This document shows positions 58,511-64,000 of a stretch of 64,000 nucleotides of DNA, piece after piece. Under the pieces are notes generated by a model. The model did no database searches. It was not told the DNA's origin and saw nothing but the letters and a program-made list of their open reading frames with translations. The DNA comes from Pontibacter flavimaris. Lineage in GTDB: Bacteria > Bacteroidota > Bacteroidia > Cytophagales > Hymenobacteraceae. A program made the translations under genes and the position numbers. The stretch lies in assembly GCF_001907195.1 (NCBI RefSeq), contig NZ_LVWA01000013.1, forward strand, positions 62,001 to 126,000, read 5' to 3'. The stretch's first letter is position 1. Each line of letters opens with the position of its first letter.

Positions 58511-61500
58511 ATGATCATTACCGAAAAGCACAGCCAACAGGAAATAGAAATTGATGTCGAACTATTAGTAGCGGAGCTCAAAGCCAGTGTGGAAGGCGAA
58601 GTACGTTTCGATGACGGGAGCCGCGCCCTCTACTCCACCGATTCCTCCAACTACCGGCAGGTTCCTATCGGGGTGGTGGTACCCAAAACGGAGCAGGATA
58701 TCCTTAACACCGTAGCGCTTTGCAACAAGTATAAAGCGCCAGTGCTGTCGAGGGGTGGCGGCACGAGCCTGGCGGGGCAGTGCTGCAATGTGGCCGTGGT
58801 GATGGATATGACCAAATACTACAACCAGATACTTCACATCGACCCGGATAAGAAACTGGCCCGCGTGCAGCCTGGCATTGTGCTGGATGAGCTGCGGTAT
58901 GCCACCGAAAAGTATGGTCTCACGTTCGGCCCCGACCCCTCCACCCACACCCACTGCGCCATTGGCGGCATGATGGGCAACAACTCCTGCGGCGTTCACT
59001 CGGTAATGGCCAGCCAGCAGGGCCTCGGCGCCCGCACCTCCGACAATACCGAAACGCTGACCGTGCTTACCTATGACGGCTTAAAAATGGAGGTGGGCCC
59101 TACCAGCGAGGAGGAGTTGGAGAAAATTATACAGGCAGGTGGCCGCAAAGGCGAAATCTACAGCAAGCTGCGCGACCTGCGCGACAAGTATGCCGACCTC
59201 ATCCGAGAGAAATTCCCGAAGATACCACGCCGCGTATCAGGCTACAACCTCGATGAATTGCTGCCCGAAAATGGCTTTAACGTAGCCCGCGCGCTCGCCG
59301 GAACCGAAGGCACCTGCGTGGTATACCTCGACGCCACGGTAAAACTGATCGACAACCCCCACAACCGTTCGCTGGTGGTGCTGGGCTACCCCGATGTCTA
59401 TAGCGCCGGCCAGCACGCCCCTTTTGCCTTAAAACACAAGCCCATCGGCCTCGAAGGGATCGACGAAAAACTGATCGACTTTATGCGCAACAGGGGCCTC
59501 GACCTGAACGATATTTCGTTGTTGCCAGCGGGCCAAGGCTGGCTGATGGTAGAGTTTGGCGGCAACACCCAGCAAGAAGCCGACGACCGCTGCAGGGCCC
59601 TGATGGAAGACCTGAAAAAAGTAGACAACCCGCCTACTATGAGCTTGTTCGATATCCGCTCGCAGGAGCAGCAACTATGGCGCGTGCGGGAAGCAGGCCT
59701 GGGTGCCACAGCTTTTGTATCTTACATGGCTGATACCTGGGAAGGCTGGGAAGATGCTGCCGTGCCACCTGATAAAGTAGGCGAATACCTGCGTGATTTC
59801 CGCAAACTCCTCGACAAGTATGATTACGATACCGCCCTGTACGGCCACTTCGGACAGGGCTGCATTCACTGCCGCATCGATTTTGACCTGGTTACGCAAC
59901 CCGGCATCGATAAGTATAAACACTTTACCGAAGAGGCCGCCAGGCTGGTGGTGAGCTATGGCGGCTCTATCTCAGGCGAACATGGCGACGGACAATCCAA
60001 AGCCGATTTGCTGGAGATCATGTTTGGTAAAGAACTCGTGCAGGCCTTCAACGAATTTAAAGCTATCTGGGACCCGGACTGGAAAATGAACCCTGGCAAA
60101 GTGGTAGACCCGTATGGCCAGAAACAAAACCTGCGCTTGGGCGCCGATTACAGCCCGGAAAAACCCAAAACATACTTCCAGTACCCCACCGACGAAGGCC
60201 TGTTTTCGCGGGCTGTACTGCGTTGCGTAGGTGTGGGGCAATGCCGCCGGCACGAAGGTGGCACCATGTGCCCGAGCTATATGGTAACCCGTGAGGAAGA
60301 GCACTCCACCCGTGGCCGCGCCCGTTTGCTGTTCGAGATGCTGCAGGGCCAGGAAATTGATACCGGCTGGAAAAGCGAAAGCGTGAAGGAGGCATTGGAC
60401 CTGTGCCTGGCCTGCAAAGGCTGCAAAGGAGACTGCCCCGTGCATGTAGACATGGCCACCTACAAGTCAGAATTCCTGTCGCATTACTACGAAGGTAGGC
60501 TGCGTCCACGTACTGCGTATGCTTTTGGTTGGATCTACTGGTGGGCGCGCCTGGCATCCCACATACCGGAGCTGGTTAATTTCCTGACACAGAACCCCAT
60601 CACCGGAAGTATAGCAAAGCTGCTGGCGGGCGTATCACAGAAGCGGCAGATACCGCAATTCGCCGAGCGCACTTTCCGCGACTGGTACAGCGACAACCGC
60701 CGGGAAGATACCGGCAAACCACGCGTTATACTTTGGGCCGATACCTTCAACAACTTCTTTAAACCCCAAACGCTCGTGGCCGGCAAAGAGGTACTGGAAG
60801 CGGCCGGTTTTAACGTGGTAGTGCCGGAGCAAATGCTGTGCTGCGGCCGGCCGCTGTATGATTTCGGGATGCTGAAAACGGCTAAAAGGTTGTTGCTGGA
60901 TATCCTGGATGCCCTACGCGAAGACATTCGCAAGGGCACACCGGTCGTTGGGCTGGAGCCAAGCTGCACGGCCGTATTCCGCGATGAGCTCTGCAACTTA
61001 TTCCCGGCCGATGAAGATGCTAAGCGCCTGAAAAAGCAAACCTATACCCTGGGAGAATTCCTGACGAAACTCGCTCCTGATTTTGAAGTACCAGAGCTGA
61101 AAAGAACGGCCCTGGTGCATGGCCATTGCCATCACAAAGCCATCATGAAACTGAAGGGCGAAGAACAGGTACTTCAGCATATGAAACTGGACTTCCAGGT
61201 ACTGGACTCGGGTTGTTGTGGTATGGCAGGTTATTTTGGCTACGAAGCCGGCCGGCACTACGAGGTGGGGCTGGCTGCCGGTGAGCGTGTGCTGCTCCCG
61301 GCCGTACGAAAAGCGGATAAAGAAACCCTGATTGTGGCAGATGGCTTTAGCTGCCGTGAGCAAATCGAGCAAGGCACCAACCGCAGGGCCATGCATTTGG
61401 CGCAGGTACTGCAAATGGCACTAAGAGAACAGCATCAACCAAGCCATGAAGACGGGTATCCGGAGAAAAAATATGTAGAGCAGATGCAGCTATCGGCGCC

Positions 61501-61609
61501 ACCAGCCGAGAAAAGCCGAAGAGTAGTAGTGCTGGCGGCGGTGAGCGCACTATTCTTCTTCAGCCTTTTGGTGCTAGATTGCCTGAAGGACAAGGAGCCA
61601 TTGCAGTAA
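58511..61609 (+). CDS. FAD and 4Fe-4S oxidoreductase (D-lactate/glycolate dehydrogenase type)
   Basis: The 1032-residue protein has an FAD-binding domain (GGGTSLAGQ at about residues 82-90), an FAD-oxidase C-terminal domain, two 4Fe-4S sites (CLACKGCKGDCP, Cys 632 on) and two CCG motifs (CCGRP near 777, CCGMAGYFG with Cys 902-903). This is the fused GlcD/GlpC-like architecture of YdiJ-type enzymes oxidising a 2-hydroxy acid and passing electrons to quinone. It ends in a hydrophobic helix (AAVSALFFFSLLVL), unusual for the family, that may anchor it to the membrane. Confidence 0.9.
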   Translation: MIITEKHSQQEIEIDVELLVAELKASVEGEVRFDDGSRALYSTDSSNYRQVPIGVVVPKTEQDILNTVALCNKYKAPVLSRGGGTSLAGQCCNVAVVMDMTKYYNQILHIDPDKKLARVQPGIVLDELRYATEKYGLTFGPDPSTHTHCAIGGMMGNNSCGVHSVMASQQGLGARTSDNTETLTVLTYDGLKMEVGPTSEEELEKIIQAGGRKGEIYSKLRDLRDKYADLIREKFPKIPRRVSGYNLDELLPENGFNVARALAGTEGTCVVYLDATVKLIDNPHNRSLVVLGYPDVYSAGQHAPFALKHKPIGLEGIDEKLIDFMRNRGLDLNDISLLPAGQGWLMVEFGGNTQQEADDRCRALMEDLKKVDNPPTMSLFDIRSQEQQLWRVREAGLGATAFVSYMADTWEGWEDAAVPPDKVGEYLRDFRKLLDKYDYDTALYGHFGQGCIHCRIDFDLVTQPGIDKYKHFTEEAARLVVSYGGSISGEHGDGQSKADLLEIMFGKELVQAFNEFKAIWDPDWKMNPGKVVDPYGQKQNLRLGADYSPEKPKTYFQYPTDEGLFSRAVLRCVGVGQCRRHEGGTMCPSYMVTREEEHSTRGRARLLFEMLQGQEIDTGWKSESVKEALDLCLACKGCKGDCPVHVDMATYKSEFLSHYYEGRLRPRTAYAFGWIYWWARLASHIPELVNFLTQNPITGSIAKLLAGVSQKRQIPQFAERTFRDWYSDNRREDTGKPRVILWADTFNNFFKPQTLVAGKEVLEAAGFNVVVPEQMLCCGRPLYDFGMLKTAKRLLLDILDALREDIRKGTPVVGLEPSCTAVFRDELCNLFPADEDAKRLKKQTYTLGEFLTKLAPDFEVPELKRTALVHGHCHHKAIMKLKGEEQVLQHMKLDFQVLDSGCCGMAGYFGYEAGRHYEVGLAAGERVLLPAVRKADKETLIVADGFSCREQIEQGTNRRAMHLAQVLQMALREQHQPSHEDGYPEKKYVEQMQLSAPPAEKSRRVVVLAAVSALFFFSLLVLDCLKDKEPLQ

Positions 61610-61704
61610 ACGCAGCCTCAGGAACAAAGGCGGCACTCCATCAAAAGCGTTCGTCTCCTGCTAAGTTCTTTTTCCTGTATGTTAAAAGTATACTTGATTT
61701 ATAC

Positions 61705-62175
61705 TTACTGCTGCGCTTTCAGGTATGCCACCAGCGCGTGCAGTTCCTCTTTGGTGAGCATTCCGCCATATGCAGGCATGTCGCTGCCGCCGTTCACGAT
61801 CTGAGTCTGCAGCTGTTGCTCTGTCCAGCTTCGGACTATGGTGCTGAGTTCCGGACCGGTATGGCCGCCTCCGCCCTGCATCCGGTGACAGTACTGGCAG
61901 CCCTTCTGGTAAAAAAGACTCATCCCTAGCGCCAGCACCAGGTCCTGCAGCTTAGCCTGCACCTGAGCAATGGGCTTTGTCTCGGACCGCGGCGACCACG
62001 GTGCCTGAAACCCTACCACGAGTAAACTAGTGACAAATACCACAACGCACACCACAACTACCACAGCCCAGGGCCTTCGCTTCGGGCTGCGTTCGCCTTT
62101 GTTCGAAAGCATCGGCAACGCGATCAGGGCGGTAATGCCCGGCAGCGGACCTATAGTTTGCCATATTGATGGCAT
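61705..62175 (-). CDS. Cytochrome b/c fusion, C-terminal portion
   Basis: The 156-residue frame starts with PGITALIALPMLSNKGERSP and a span (VVVVVCVVVFVTSLLVVGF), like the end of cytochrome b, then a cytochrome c domain with CQYCH and the axial Met in GSDMPAYGGML. Such b/c fusions are parts of bc-type complexes. Upstream the frame stays open only for about 18 codons, without the rest of cytochrome b. It is therefore probably a 5'-truncated remnant, though a short functional cytochrome c cannot be excluded. Confidence 0.65.
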   Translation of the reverse strand: MPSIWQTIGPLPGITALIALPMLSNKGERSPKRRPWAVVVVVCVVVFVTSLLVVGFQAPWSPRSETKPIAQVQAKLQDLVLALGMSLFYQKGCQYCHRMQGGGGHTGPELSTIVRSWTEQQLQTQIVNGGSDMPAYGGMLTKEELHALVAYLKAQQ

Positions 62176-62256
62176 ACTTCGTATAGCCGCTGGTTTTGGT
62201 GGTATAAACGGAGTTATTACGTTTATACATTAGTTGGAGGAAATAGGAGTAAAAAA

Positions 62257-62799
62257 TTGAACAGGGTAAAAAAGAACTCAAATAAATGGTTAGCCTCGGT
62301 TTTTGCTACACTGATGGCCTTTTCCATCAGCTACGGTGTTGGTGTGATGTTTTCTTTTGAAAGCTTTGTTTTTAGCTGGAGCCTGAATTTTATACTCATG
62401 ATTTGGTATACATACTTGACCTCACAAATAAATCTAGAACTTGATTCAGACTATTTCGAGCCTAAGCCATTTGAAAGAAACGGGAGTATTTACAAATACC
62501 TTGGGGTTCATGCCTATAGAAAACTACTCGTGTGGATTGGATGGGAGAGGATTAATAAAAAGAAAAACCCTGTAAAGCACAGCCTGCTTTCACTAAAAGA
62601 AAGCGAGTATAATACTCGGGCATCCGAACTAGGACATACAATCATAGCCCTGATTGTTTTTGCCGTAACTATTGGAGTTCCAAGCTCATTAGGTGAGGCA
62701 AAGTGGCTTATCATCACAAACTTATTTCTAAATATATATCCAATAATGGTTCAACGCTTCAACAGACCAAGATACAGCAGGATTATTGGGTTGAAATGA
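62257..62799 (+). CDS. CrtO-like acyltransferase-family membrane protein
   Basis: The 180-residue AT-rich gene starts with TTG after GGAG. Four spans, a NGSIYKYLGVHAYRKLL element, RASELGH and a late NLFLNIYPIMVQRFNRPRYSR resemble the glycosyl-diaponeurosporenoate acyltransferase (CrtO-type) family. The role in this organism is unknown; low GC suggests transfer. Confidence 0.6.
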   Translation: MNRVKKNSNKWLASVFATLMAFSISYGVGVMFSFESFVFSWSLNFILMIWYTYLTSQINLELDSDYFEPKPFERNGSIYKYLGVHAYRKLLVWIGWERINKKKNPVKHSLLSLKESEYNTRASELGHTIIALIVFAVTIGVPSSLGEAKWLIITNLFLNIYPIMVQRFNRPRYSRIIGLK

Positions 62800-62866
62800 A
62801 AAAACACTAACGTGTGTTAGGTAGATATTCCATAAATGCTTTTAAGATCACCACCTCCAACAACAC

Positions 62867-62891
62867 CTATAAGGTAGCTTGCCACCTTATA
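62867..62891. repeat. Hairpin between transferred genes
   Basis: CTATAAGGT and ACCTTATAG are perfect nine-base arms with an eight-base loop, before the truncated aldo-keto reductase. It could be a terminator without a T run, or a junction element. Confidence 0.4.
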
Positions 62892-62921
62892 GCTCAGCAC
62901 GTTGGGGATCATTGTAAGTGA

Positions 62922-63433
<512 letters not shown>

Positions 63434-63459
63434 AGTATAAAGTATGATTGCAGCATTGG

Positions 63460-63485
63460 AAGAGCACCTGGCAACGGGTGCTCTT
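63460..63485 (+). terminator. Rho-independent terminator
   Basis: AAGAGCACC pairs with GGTGCTCTT, then TTG. Confidence 0.75.
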
Positions 63486-63593
63486 TTGTTTAGTGGAAAT
63501 TACTAAATTGAAAACGTACTCCGTGTTAGCTGCCGGATTTGGTAGTTTAAGCGGAATAGGGTTCTGTTTATACTATAGTTAGAGTTCATAATT

Positions 63594-64000
63594 ATGAAAC
63601 TAAAATTGATAGCCATTCTTTCAAGTGTATTACTATTTTCCTGTAATACGTGGTATTACAAACTTGATGAAAACTATAAGGCATACATTCCTTATGAAGG
63701 AAATGAAATATTAATTTTCAAATCTACTAAGGGAAAAGTAGACACGACCTTTCTTAATGGCATTCATAAATATGATGGTTGCTACGATGATGCTTTAGAT
63801 ATTTTCACGCAATATTGTGAAGGTTATTATTTAGAATGCACTAGTACAGACCCTAATTATGATAGATATTTATCTCATAAACAACTTGTCAGTGTAACTA
63901 CATCCAGAGAAAAAGTGCCATATATCCATTTTGATATAACATTGAAGGGGTCTTGGTTTTATGGTGGATTTAAAGGATATAAACTTGATAGTCTAATTAG
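63594..64000 (+). CDS. Hypothetical lipoprotein, cut by the window end
   Basis: ATG 63594 begins a frame still open at the right edge (at least 135 residues). A lipobox (LSSVLLFSC) leads to a mature part rich in Tyr, Asp and Lys (WYYKLDENYKAYIPYEGNE). AT-rich and without the window motif, like other right-end genes. Function unknown. Confidence 0.7.
   Translation, partial: MKLKLIAILSSVLLFSCNTWYYKLDENYKAYIPYEGNEILIFKSTKGKVDTTFLNGIHKYDGCYDDALDIFTQYCEGYYLECTSTDPNYDRYLSHKQLVSVTTSREKVPYIHFDITLKGSWFYGGFKGYKLDSLI

Overview
The window reads as chromosomal DNA of a Bacteroidota bacterium, most likely of the Cytophagales/Hymenobacteraceae (a Pontibacter-like organism). This is inferred from a TonB-linked outer-membrane receptor with a carboxypeptidase-regulatory domain, several PF13568-type beta-barrel proteins, Cys-lipoproteins, weak Shine-Dalgarno sites, a TAnnTTTG-type promoter and GC-rich coding DNA. 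No rRNA, tRNA, CRISPR array, phage or intact insertion sequence was seen.

Layout. 1-5.7 kb: envelope and secreted proteins (M28 and M48 peptidases, head-GIN adhesin-like and LEA14-like lipoproteins, a beta-barrel protein). 6.1-13.5 kb: Tex, an MscS channel, a ceramidase-type hydrolase, small membrane and lipoproteins, and a Bcp peroxiredoxin. 13.6-24.1 kb: two glycosyltransferases, an AT-rich S41 peptidase that looks imported, a GntP permease, DUF2461, an L,D-transpeptidase, a rhodanese/TIGR04282 pair and a succinate-semialdehyde-type dehydrogenase. 24.6-27.2 kb: a reverse-strand operon (metallophosphoesterase, OM protein, DUF2905, a 26-residue membrane peptide, YdcF). 27.5-37.5 kb: topoisomerase III, a disordered Ser/Tyr/Gly-rich protein with two SWFGD modules, carbonic anhydrase, a decayed response regulator, a CDF metal exporter, DsbA-like and SDR proteins, and a ribosome hibernation factor. 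37.7-41.5 kb: seven co-directional genes, namely one winged-helix regulator and six membrane proteins.

42.5-49.6 kb is the sulfur region. A promoter leads into a SAM-I-clan riboswitch, then a 41-codon leader ORF ending in a run of cysteine codons, then cysH-cysD-cysN. Opposite lie OsmC, a MetZ-type sulfhydrylase and a sulfite-exporter (TSUP) protein fused to a siroheme-synthase-like domain. Together these suggest that both S-adenosylmethionine and charged cysteinyl-tRNA control sulfate assimilation here. This leader is the best candidate for an undescribed regulatory system in the window.

50-64 kb: a TonB-type receptor, a YczE-like membrane protein, an operon of three catabolic enzymes (ThDP enzyme, enolase-superfamily enzyme, FAD/Fe-S oxidoreductase), and a rearranged right end. 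That end holds a cytochrome b/c remnant, a truncated aldo-keto reductase and a duplicated gene tail.

Two signals cross the whole window. The 7-mer AAGTATR/YATACTT is far commoner than composition predicts, in genes and spacers and on both strands. A family of mosaic palindromic repeats fills several long spacers.
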